A DNA stretch of 9,959 bases from an uncultured Eubacteriales bacterium. Lineage in GTDB: Bacteria; Bacillota; Clostridia; Christensenellales; Aristaeellaceae. Position 1 is the first letter of the stretch. Each line of letters begins with the position of its first letter. Positions 1-5,718 of this stretch are shown piece by piece. Made by a program: the position numbers and the translations under genes. The notes below the pieces were generated by a model that ran no database searches, was not told where the DNA came from, and worked only from the letters and a program-made list of their open reading frames with translations. The stretch lies in the NCBI GenBank assembly GCA_902796115.1, contig CADBNX010000300.1:1-9959 (forward strand), read 5' to 3'.

Positions 1-300
1 GCTCTGCGGAAATAATACCCGTTTCAGCCCCGAAACGCCGTTGAGCGTGCTGATGCCGATCACCTGCGGTCCCTCTTCAAACCGGATTTCCGTGATATCC
101 TCGCGGCCCGAAAACAGACCGCTGGCCGTTCGGTATACCGGAACGCCGCCGATTTGCCCCGGTACCGTCACTTCCCCGCCCGGTCCCCGGTAATCGGTCA
201 GCAGGCGCTTCACGCCGTCGAAATCCCAGGGGCTCTCCTCCGCGTTTGCCGCGGCACAGAGCAGCAGAAGCAGACACAGCAGCACGCAGCCTTTTTTCAT
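1..300 (-). CDS. Secreted BspA-like leucine-rich-repeat (LRR_5) protein, N-terminal part, cut by window edge
   Basis: An open frame begins with ATG at 300 and runs without a stop to position 1, giving the first 100 residues. Residues 1-20 form a clear signal peptide: two lysines after the Met, a leucine-rich core (about residues 6-15), and an A-N-A site predicting cleavage after A20. The Leu immediately before C15 does not fit a lipobox, so lipoprotein export is unlikely. The mature part reads like BspA/LRR_5 proteins: a V-T-V-P-G-x-I-G-G-x-P-V segment (about residues 44-55), then an I-T-E-I-R-F strand and a G-L-K-R-V-L-F-P strand. In this family such repeats stack into a solenoid on secreted or surface proteins that often bind host or partner proteins. 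The gene lies 155 nt beyond the sugar cluster, with a possible terminator between them, so it is probably a separate unit. The upstream Shine-Dalgarno sequence is weak (GGGGG about 10 nt before ATG). The remainder is outside the window. Confidence 0.75.
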   Translation of the reverse strand, partial: MKKGCVLLCLLLLLCAAANAEESPWDFDGVKRLLTDYRGPGGEVTVPGQIGGVPVYRTASGLFSGREDITEIRFEEGPQVIGISTLNGVSGLKRVLFPQS

Positions 301-327
301 AACCTGTTTCCCCCGTTTATGAAAAGA

Positions 328-449
328 CTGTCTCCATACTCCGGCCGCTTTCATATGCCGCAGAAGAAAAACGCTTCATCATTCTGTTGCCGTGAAAGCG
401 TCCCGATCCGATCCTGCGAATCAGCGAAACCGGAAGTACGGAGACAGCC
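328..449 (-). repeat. Long imperfect inverted repeat with nested repeats in the gap after the sugar operon (possible terminator, structured RNA or MITE)
   Basis: On the plus strand the left arm CTGTCTCCATAC-TCCGG (328-344) pairs with the right arm CCGGAAGTACGGAGACAG (430-447). About 17-19 base pairs form, with one wobble and one bulge. Inside it, CGCTTTCA (346-353) and TGAAAGCG (393-400) form a second, nested perfect inverted repeat. Read on the minus strand, the element begins 6 nt after the stop codon of the barrel gene (456) and its 3' arm runs straight into GTCTTTTC. It could therefore work as an unusually large intrinsic terminator. The same features (terminal inverted repeats, about 120 nt, no coding capacity) also fit a miniature inverted-repeat element, but no flanking target duplication is visible. 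The rest of the 301-455 gap holds no ORF or convincing promoter. Confidence 0.6.
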
Positions 450-455
450 CCTCAG

Positions 456-1490
456 TTATTTGATTTTCAGCACCCGCTTGTAGTTTTCACCCAGCCGGTC
501 CCACATTTCCAGCGCATCCGGCGCGGCAACGACCGTGCCGTAGCCGCCGCGGTAGGTCCACGCCGCCAGGCGGTCCACGCCCAGGGACTCATACAGATCG
601 ACCACGTCGTCCATCTGTTTGAAATCCGCGGGGCGTGCGTTGTAGTTCATGATCCAGCGCTCGCTCTTCTTGCCGTATTTTTTCGCCATCGCGACCGTGC
701 GCTTTGTGATGTCCACAAAGAAGGACTGCGGCAGGCTCCAGTTGATGATGGTGGTGGAGAACACGTCAAAGTACGGGCAGGAAGCCACACGGTCCCACTG
801 GTCGTAGCCGCGCAGTTCCGTCACGTAATAGCTGTTCAGCGTCGCGTGCACGCAGCAGGTGATCTCGTACTTCGGGTTGATTTCCTTGATCTTGCGGCTC
901 GTATCCTCCAGGATGAAGAGCGCTTCGCGCCAGCGGAACTGCTTCACATCGTCGTTCATGAATTTCGGCATTTCATAGCCGTAGTAATCCAGGAATTTCT
1001 TCTGGCATACCGGGCAGCGGCAGGCCCAGTCGTCACCCGCGCCGCCGGTGATGGAGGCGTAGGATTTGGGCAGCGCGTAGTGCGGCTCATCCCAGAAGAA
1101 GCCGTCCGCGTGGGTTTCGCGCGCGAGCTTCAGAACGAAATTCTGGAAATAATCGCGGAAGGAATTCGTGTTGAAGCAGGCCGCGTTGAGCACCTCGCCG
1201 GAGTACGCCGACACCTGACGGGAATGGATGTTGTTCTGCAGGAACAGGGATACCTGCTCGCCGCCGAAGTACTTGCCGATGCCCCACGGATCGAGCAGTA
1301 CTTTCAGGCCTTCCTCGTGCGCCGCCGCGATGATCTTATCGATGGACGGGAACCAGAAATCCATGTCGAATTCCGTCACCGCCAGGATCACCGTCGTGCA
1401 TCCGTGCGCGCGCATCTCCCTGAAATCCGCGCGGTTGTGCTCCACATAGCCCAGTCCGTAATAGCTGATCGCTGTCTGTGTAATAGCCAA
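456..1490 (-). CDS. Putative TIM-barrel glycoside hydrolase, family unassigned, with WDEP motif and CxCPxC cluster
   Basis: A 344-residue protein whose strand-helix alternation resembles a TIM-barrel glycosidase: strands T-V-I-L-A-V (33-38), G-L-K-V-L-L-D-P (61-68) and D-G-F-F-W-D-E-P (129-136). In many retaining glycosidases an acid residue at the end of a barrel strand is catalytic, so E135 in WDEP is the best candidate acid; this is inference. A C-x-C-P-x-C cluster (C157, C159, C162) follows closely and might bind a structural metal. A late strand contains A-A-W-T-Y-R-G-G (309-316). No signal peptide is visible, so it is probably cytoplasmic. The start chosen is TTG at 1490, because GGAGGTG (minus strand) ends 6 nt before it; the longer reading from GTG at 1499 would begin inside that ribosome binding site. 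It is the last gene of a five-gene block, 17 nt after the GH20-like gene, so it probably acts on the same glycan. I cannot assign a numbered GH family. Confidence 0.7.
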   Translation of the reverse strand: MAITQTAISYYGLGYVEHNRADFREMRAHGCTTVILAVTEFDMDFWFPSIDKIIAAAHEEGLKVLLDPWGIGKYFGGEQVSLFLQNNIHSRQVSAYSGEVLNAACFNTNSFRDYFQNFVLKLARETHADGFFWDEPHYALPKSYASITGGAGDDWACRCPVCQKKFLDYYGYEMPKFMNDDVKQFRWREALFILEDTSRKIKEINPKYEITCCVHATLNSYYVTELRGYDQWDRVASCPYFDVFSTTIINWSLPQSFFVDITKRTVAMAKKYGKKSERWIMNYNARPADFKQMDDVVDLYESLGVDRLAAWTYRGGYGTVVAAPDALEMWDRLGENYKRVLKIK

Positions 1491-1496
1491 TTGATT

Positions 1497-1503
1497 CACC
1501 TCC
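1497..1503 (-). promoter_or_regulatory. Ribosome binding site GGAGGTG deciding a TTG start
   Basis: The minus strand reads GGAGGTG, then six nucleotides, then TTG (1490). The GTG of this motif at 1499-1497 is in frame and could be taken for the start, but it is part of the Shine-Dalgarno sequence and has none of its own at normal spacing. The TTG is therefore preferred. Confidence 0.7.
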
Positions 1504-1507
1504 GGGT

Positions 1508-2965
1508 TCAGTCGTACACTGTTTTGAAATTGCTGATATCGTATTCGACCGGCATGAAGCCGGCGCGTCTGAAGCTGCCGGCCACCGGCATCACCCTGCG
1601 CAGCAGCGCCGCGCTGTGGATGCGCTGTGCCGGGTTTTCATGGTACTTCTCCCCGCACCAGGCGCATCCGCCCAGTTTGTTCATGATGATCATCATGGCC
1701 GTGGTATGGTTCCAGGTGGTCAGCATGGTGCCCAGCAGTTTCTGCCGATCCGCCGCGGCGGTCAGCGCTTCCACGTTGCCCCGCCCGTCCCAGGGGCAGG
1801 TGAGCACGTCGAAGCCTTCTTTTTTGAAGTAGGCGGAGGTGGCCATCTCAGGGTCCGTGACCCCGTAATGCCAGTCCGCGATCACAATGCTCCTGTCCAG
1901 CTTCGGAAGGGCCAGATGCGTTTTCTGGTCGGGACGCGAAGTTGCGACATAGGGCCGCGGCCAGGCAGTGGAATCCAGCATCGCGTCGCCCCAGATGATG
2001 GCGCGCCGCCCGCGGCGCGAAAGATCCTTCGCGATGCCGTTCAGGTAATCGGCGAGCAGGGCCACCCGGTCGCTCTTGCGGCATCTGGGGCAGGAAGCGA
2101 AGGAATACGCCTCGTCACAGCCCAGGTGATAGTAGGAGCCTTCCCCGCAGTATTCCATCATTTCTTCGCGCACGTTCCTGAGCAGGCTGCCCGCCTCCGG
2201 ATTGGACAGGCACCAGGTCCAGCCGTCCGGCTCAAACAGCAGCGCTTTGGAGGGATCCTGATCCAGCACCACATGACGCCCGCATTTCGCGCGGCTCTGC
2301 GTGGCATGGCCCAGGTGGTTGTTCATCGGGATGATTTCAAGCCCCATCGCGCGCGCGAGGCGGATCATGGGCTCAAACTCCGCTTTGGTGAAGGAAGCGT
2401 CCGGCCATGAGCCTGCCGGGAAACAGTCCAGCTTCAGCGTGCCCCAGAATTCCATCACGATATGGGTCATCTTCATCAGGGCCGCCATGCGGATCAGCTT
2501 CTCCACGGATTCGAGGGTCGTTTCCGGGAAAATGCACAGATGGATCGCCCGCATCGGCATGGCCGGATGGTCGTGCACCTCAACGCACTCGATGCCGCTT
2601 CCGGTGCCGTCCTCCAGCGGCTGCAGCAATTGCAGCAGGGTGTAATACGCGTGCAGCAGGGAAACTGCGTCCTTTGCCGCCATCGCGACGCCTGAGGGCG
2701 CTGCTTTCAGGGCGTAGCTGTCCTCCGCTTCAAGTTCTGCCTCCGCGCTGTCAAGCAGTGCGGTATGGGCCCTGAGCGCCGCGTCCTCCACGATTTCAAC
2801 CTCGGAGGAAAGGGAGGAAAAGCGGCGCCAGAGCGCGCGCATTTCCTGCCTTCTTTCCTGCGTCGTATCCCCTTCTGCCACCCGCAGCACATTCTTTTTC
2901 CCAAGCCTGAGCACTTCTCCCGTTTCGCATGCTTTGACCGGGGCCGGGTACAGCGGCAGATACAT
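1508..2965 (-). CDS. GH20-like beta-N-acetylhexosaminidase, cytoplasmic
   Basis: A 485-residue protein with GH20 architecture. Residues 1 to about 130 form the small alpha/beta GH20b-type domain, ending with the K-D-A-V-S-L-L-H-A-Y-Y-T-L helix. The barrel starts near P-M-R-A-I-H-L (137-143), and H-L-G-C-D-E-A lies at 280-286. In GH20 enzymes this is the H-x-G-G-D-E motif: the Asp positions the substrate 2-acetamido group and the Glu is the acid, giving D284 and E285 here. The second Gly of the usual motif is Cys (C283). A C-P-R-C pair (292-295) follows, as in the neighbouring barrel protein. T-T-W near 416-418 fits the late GH20 aromatic strand. The family removes terminal beta-linked GlcNAc or GalNAc; the actual substrate here is unknown. 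No signal peptide is present, so imported oligosaccharides are the likely substrate. The ATG has GGAGG 8 nt upstream and follows the stop of the oxidoreductase gene by one nucleotide, suggesting translational coupling. Confidence 0.85.
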   Translation of the reverse strand: MYLPLYPAPVKACETGEVLRLGKKNVLRVAEGDTTQERRQEMRALWRRFSSLSSEVEIVEDAALRAHTALLDSAEAELEAEDSYALKAAPSGVAMAAKDAVSLLHAYYTLLQLLQPLEDGTGSGIECVEVHDHPAMPMRAIHLCIFPETTLESVEKLIRMAALMKMTHIVMEFWGTLKLDCFPAGSWPDASFTKAEFEPMIRLARAMGLEIIPMNNHLGHATQSRAKCGRHVVLDQDPSKALLFEPDGWTWCLSNPEAGSLLRNVREEMMEYCGEGSYYHLGCDEAYSFASCPRCRKSDRVALLADYLNGIAKDLSRRGRRAIIWGDAMLDSTAWPRPYVATSRPDQKTHLALPKLDRSIVIADWHYGVTDPEMATSAYFKKEGFDVLTCPWDGRGNVEALTAAADRQKLLGTMLTTWNHTTAMMIIMNKLGGCAWCGEKYHENPAQRIHSAALLRRVMPVAGSFRRAGFMPVEYDISNFKTVYD

Positions 2966-2966
2966 G

Positions 2967-4052
2967 TTATTTTCCTCCGTTCAGGTATACGGGCTTGCCT
3001 GTCGCGATGCTCTCATAGCATGCGTTCATGGCGTCCACCGTCTTTTTGTGCCATTCCAGGTTGATCTTCGGCTGGCGGTGCAGGCGGATGTTCTCGCTGA
3101 ATTCGTCCATCATGCCGATCCACTCGTCAAAATAGGTGTACTGGATGGTGTAGCGGTTGTTGGGGCCGCCGCAGAAATAGACGTTCGGGCCGAACGCGTC
3201 GCACTGGATCACGCCGTCCGTGCCGACCACGGTAAAGTTCACTTCCATCCGCTTCGGGAACACTTCCCAGCCGACGGCCGGGCGTTTGATGTGCTCTTCC
3301 GTGCGGCTCCAGGAGGGATCCAGCACGAACTTGACGCCGTTTGTCATTTCGCCGGTCACAAACAGCACGTCCTCTTCCGGAATATCGCGGATATTGCCCG
3401 CCACCTCGGCGTACACATAGCGGAATTCGCTGTGCGTGGCCCAGCGGATCAGGTCAAAGATATGCGGATGGTCGCTCAGCGCGCCGCCGCGGAAACGGGG
3501 ATCGCCTTCGCGCAGCGGCACCTTTTTGCCGTAGCTGCGCTCGGGGATGCCCTGCCACGGGAACGCCCACACCGGGGACAGGGTGATATTGGTGGCGTTG
3601 AAGGAGACCACCTCGCCGGCTTTCTTCTCCTCGATCATCTGCAGGAGGCGCTTCACGGTCGGGTTGTAGTGCAGCTCCAGCTCCACCTGGCAGATCACGT
3701 CCGCTTCCTTCGTCAGACGGATCATTTCCTCATACTCCGCGCTGTCAAAGGACGGGATCTTCATGGAAAGGATGTTCTTTTTATACTTGCAGCAGGTGCG
3801 CACTTCTTCCAGGTGCTTTTCATTGGAGGAGGCGATGACCACGCCCTCGATTTCCGGATGCGCGATCAGCATTTCTTCCAGCGTGGGATAAATCGGGATA
3901 TCATACCCGAAGGTTTTGAAAAAGTCGATCTGATCGGGATCGTTGCAGGATACCGCCACCCACTCGAGCTTGCGGTTCTCATGCAGCGTCGCGTAGTATT
4001 TGCGCACATGCGCGTGTGTCAGGGACGAGATCGCCATTTTGACGGGTTTCAT
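2967..4052 (-). CDS. Gfo/Idh/MocA-family NAD(P)-dependent sugar oxidoreductase, divergent
   Basis: A 361-residue protein of normal length for the family. The N-terminal Rossmann part begins K-M-A-I-S-S-L-T-H-A-H-V (5-16), where the usual G-x-G-x-x-G loop is replaced by a Ser/Thr/His-rich loop. The family's E-K-P motif appears as M-K-I-P (97-100), keeping the catalytic-type lysine K98. The C-terminal substrate domain has R-G-G-A-L-S-D-H-P-H-I-F-D (188-200), matching the family D-x-x-H-x-x-D motif (D194, H197, D200). Family members oxidise or reduce a sugar hydroxyl, often at C3, or act within NAD-dependent glycosidase mechanisms. The start chosen is ATG at 4052: its ATGA overlaps the stop of the upstream gene, and GGGAGG lies 9 nt upstream. 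The alternative GTG at 4058 sits only about 3 nt from that site. The substrate cannot be read from sequence; neighbours suggest an aminosugar- or mannose-containing glycan fragment. Confidence 0.85.
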   Translation of the reverse strand: MKPVKMAISSLTHAHVRKYYATLHENRKLEWVAVSCNDPDQIDFFKTFGYDIPIYPTLEEMLIAHPEIEGVVIASSNEKHLEEVRTCCKYKKNILSMKIPSFDSAEYEEMIRLTKEADVICQVELELHYNPTVKRLLQMIEEKKAGEVVSFNATNITLSPVWAFPWQGIPERSYGKKVPLREGDPRFRGGALSDHPHIFDLIRWATHSEFRYVYAEVAGNIRDIPEEDVLFVTGEMTNGVKFVLDPSWSRTEEHIKRPAVGWEVFPKRMEVNFTVVGTDGVIQCDAFGPNVYFCGGPNNRYTIQYTYFDEWIGMMDEFSENIRLHRQPKINLEWHKKTVDAMNACYESIATGKPVYLNGGK

Positions 4053-4801
4053 TCGCACATACCTCCCTTCATTGCGGGCGCGGCCAGCTTCATCTGCCGG
4101 TCATAATCCGCGCGGACGGCCTTGCCGCCGTCTTTCTGCGACAGCGTTTTCAGGATAAAACGCACGGCGTCCCGGTCGTCCTCCGGGAAATCGTACAGTT
4201 CGTAGTCCGTATCGATGCTGACCTCTTCGCCGTCCTTTTTGTACAGGTAAATCGGATACTGCCGCACCTGGGTATCCGCGGAGGTATCCGTGATGATGCC
4301 GCTGCGGCAGACCACTTCATGCAGCTCCACCGGCTCCCGGGTATCGGTCACACCCAGCTCCATGCTGATTTTGATGCCCTTTTCCGTGGCGCAAAGCGCG
4401 TTCATGTAGGGCAGCTTCTCCGACACGTCGGAGAATACGCGGATCATCCTGTCCCCGCAGAGCAATTGCTCCGACAGGTCGATTTCCCGCAGCAGCACGG
4501 ATTTGAGCCCCGCGGTGTACCTGCCCGCGCGCTGCACGTTCTTGACGCGGATGGCGAGCGGCACCTCGACGGTGCCCGCCTTCAGCAGGTTTGCCATTTC
4601 CAGATAGCCCCTGCGCGCGCGCCATGGATACAGCGGCACCTCGCCCGCCTTCAGGCCCTCCTCAAAGTTCCAGGAAAAGACGATCTTTCCCTGATCCTTT
4701 GTTTCCAGAACCACTTCTTTTTCGCCCACCTTCACATCCGTGACCTGAGCAAGGGCGTACTTTTCACTCAGTTCCCTGATCTTTCCCGCAATGTCCGGCA
4801 T
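4049..4801 (-). CDS. Unrecognised 250-aa conserved-looking protein in sugar oxidoreductase operon
   Basis: I do not recognise this family. The protein has no signal peptide or membrane segment. It appears beta-rich: after a short N-terminal helix (about residues 3-15), alternating strands follow, for example K-E-V-V-L-E-T (28-34), G-K-I-V-F-S-W (38-44), V-P-L-A-I-R-V (80-86) and Y-P-I-Y-L-Y (182-187). A distinctive P-L-Y-P-W-R-A-R-R-G-Y segment lies at 56-66, and an acidic stretch (about 197-210, rich in D, E and Y) near the end. The composition suggests a beta-sandwich or jelly-roll fold. It is translationally coupled to the Gfo/Idh/MocA gene by an ATGA overlap and follows the SIS gene by 21 nt, so it may be a partner subunit of the oxidoreductase or a lyase/epimerase acting on its product; this is inference from position. 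ATG at 4801 has AAAGGAG about 10 nt upstream. An ATG at 4809 is out of frame. Confidence 0.8.
   Translation of the reverse strand: MPDIAGKIRELSEKYALAQVTDVKVGEKEVVLETKDQGKIVFSWNFEEGLKAGEVPLYPWRARRGYLEMANLLKAGTVEVPLAIRVKNVQRAGRYTAGLKSVLLREIDLSEQLLCGDRMIRVFSDVSEKLPYMNALCATEKGIKISMELGVTDTREPVELHEVVCRSGIITDTSADTQVRQYPIYLYKKDGEEVSIDTDYELYDFPEDDRDAVRFILKTLSQKDGGKAVRADYDRQMKLAAPAMKGGMCE
4062..4067 (-). promoter_or_regulatory. Ribosome binding site GGGAGG for the oxidoreductase gene
   Basis: GGGAGG on the minus strand lies inside the end of the upstream coding region, 9 nt before the ATG at 4052. It supports the ATG over the GTG at 4058 and gives a typical ATGA stop/start overlap. Confidence 0.65.
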
Positions 4802-4822
4802 GATTTCATGACTCCTTTCTTT

Positions 4823-5575
4823 TTACAGCATTTTGATGCGCGGTTTGTATTTTTCAATGTTTTTCCGGTTGAACTCATCGCCTCCGGGCACATTCGCGCT
4901 CTTCCACATCGGCGGGGTGATGCCCTCCGCAAGACACTTTTTCGCGGTCTCGATTTCCAGTCTGTGCGCGATATAGAAATCCGTGATATTGGAAATCGGC
5001 GCGATCGGGGTATCGAATCCGGGCAGCTCGACCACGGTATCGCCCACCGGGTTGTAGTCGTCGATGCAGATATCGCACAGGTCGAACAGGTTCTTCCCGG
5101 AAGGATGGCGCAGCGCGAAATCCTTCGGGATGCCTTCCTGCCACGCGACGGAGGAAATGCCGATAAGCTTCGCGCCTTTTTCCTTCGCTTCCAGCGCGGC
5201 GTCGATCGTGGCCGCGTTGATGCCGATGTTGTGATAAATCAGGAACACGTCCCCTGGCCGGATGTCATAGTATTTGACGATCGCGCGTCCGAAATTCTCG
5301 CAGCGTTCCAGTTCCAGGTATTTGAGCGCCTGATTGAATACGGACAGGCCCGTTTCCATGATCGGGTTGATGTTGCACAGTCCGCCCGCGCGGAAGAACA
5401 TTTCCCCCACCGGCAGCGTGGTGTGCCCGCCGCCGCCGAACACGTGAATCAGCTTATCCGCCTTGATGGCTTCCTTCATCAGCTCGGCCGCAGCGCTGAT
5501 ATTGCCGTACTGCTCTTTTTCGATCTTCTGCAGAAGATCGAGTGCGACCTGTAGATACCCGCAGCTCTGATCCAT
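4823..5575 (-). CDS. SIS-domain sugar isomerase-like protein (UPF0309 type)
   Basis: A 250-residue protein close to the usual length of the UPF0309 SIS proteins. The N-terminal helix ends with E-K-E-Q-Y-G-N-I-S-A-A-A (19-30). The phosphosugar-binding fold shows V-F-G-G-G-G-H-T-T (45-53; the family usually has G-C-G-H-S), then F-R-A-G-G-L (61-66), the second SIS loop Y-H-N-I-G-I-N-A-A (114-122; usually S-N-S-G-x-N), and I-G-I-S-S (138-142). The family signature near the end is clear: P-P-M-W-K-S-A-N-V-P-G-G-D-E (221-234). SIS domains bind or isomerise phosphosugars, including amino sugars, so the protein likely handles a hexose or hexosamine phosphate; altered loops leave catalysis uncertain. 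The start chosen is ATG at 5575 because it matches where relatives begin; an in-frame ATG at 5617 would add 14 unusual charged residues. Its Shine-Dalgarno (AAAGAGAG) is weak. It is the first gene of the five-gene block. Confidence 0.85.
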   Translation of the reverse strand: MDQSCGYLQVALDLLQKIEKEQYGNISAAAELMKEAIKADKLIHVFGGGGHTTLPVGEMFFRAGGLCNINPIMETGLSVFNQALKYLELERCENFGRAIVKYYDIRPGDVFLIYHNIGINAATIDAALEAKEKGAKLIGISSVAWQEGIPKDFALRHPSGKNLFDLCDICIDDYNPVGDTVVELPGFDTPIAPISNITDFYIAHRLEIETAKKCLAEGITPPMWKSANVPGGDEFNRKNIEKYKPRIKML

Positions 5576-5668
5576 GTTTTTCTCTCTTTCCCGCACCGAA
5601 GCGCGTATCGTTGTCACCGTCCGGTCCTTCGGCGAACAGTCCGCCTGTGCCGCAGTTCCGGTATCTGT

Positions 5669-5696
5669 GTATAATTCGATTTTTAAACCCGAAAAC
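5669..5696 (-). promoter_or_regulatory. Weak candidate promoter for the five-gene sugar block
   Basis: In the gap before the SIS gene the minus strand has an AT-rich run with TTATAC (5674-5669) as a possible -10 element and GTTTTC (5696-5691) 16 nt upstream as a poor -35 element. Transcripts would carry a leader of about 85 nt containing a small GC hairpin (GGCG/CGCC arms, 5631-5645). The -35 match is poor and overlaps the upstream hairpin, so this is tentative. No operator palindrome stands out in the 5576-5718 gap. Confidence 0.25.
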
Positions 5697-5717
5697 CCTG
5701 CCTTGGAAGGCGGTTTT
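5692..5717 (-). terminator. Probable hairpin terminator after the acyltransferase-like gene
   Basis: One base after the stop codon (5721-5719) the minus strand reads AAAACC, then GCCT-TCCA-AGGC, then AGGGTTTT. This is a short GC stem with an unpaired A, flanked by complementary A and T runs. The T run after the stem fits a modest intrinsic terminator. Because the flanks are A/T symmetric it could work in both directions. It separates the three-gene block upstream from the five-gene block downstream. Confidence 0.5.
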
Positions 5718-5718
5718 T

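Noticed and set aside
1497..1499. GTG at 1499 as the start of the TIM-barrel gene
   Set aside because: It lies inside the GGAGGTG ribosome binding site, which is correctly spaced for the TTG at 1490.
846..1832. A 328-codon plus-strand open frame opposite the TIM-barrel gene and the end of the GH20-like gene
   Set aside because: Antisense shadow crossing the intergenic junction, with no supporting start signal.
2934..4106. A 390-codon plus-strand open frame opposite the oxidoreductase
   Set aside because: Antisense shadow of the Gfo/Idh/MocA gene, with no ribosome binding site or recognisable domain.
4049..4801. Assignment of the unknown protein as a C-glycoside deglycosidase beta subunit (formerly DUF6379)
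   Set aside because: The position beside a Gfo/Idh/MocA gene is suggestive, but I could not match the family's characteristic sequence pattern, and the protein is longer than I expect for it.
4319..5554. A 411-codon plus-strand open frame opposite the SIS and unknown genes
   Set aside because: Antisense shadow. Its translation is low-complexity H, R, V and D-rich and spans the junction of two real genes.
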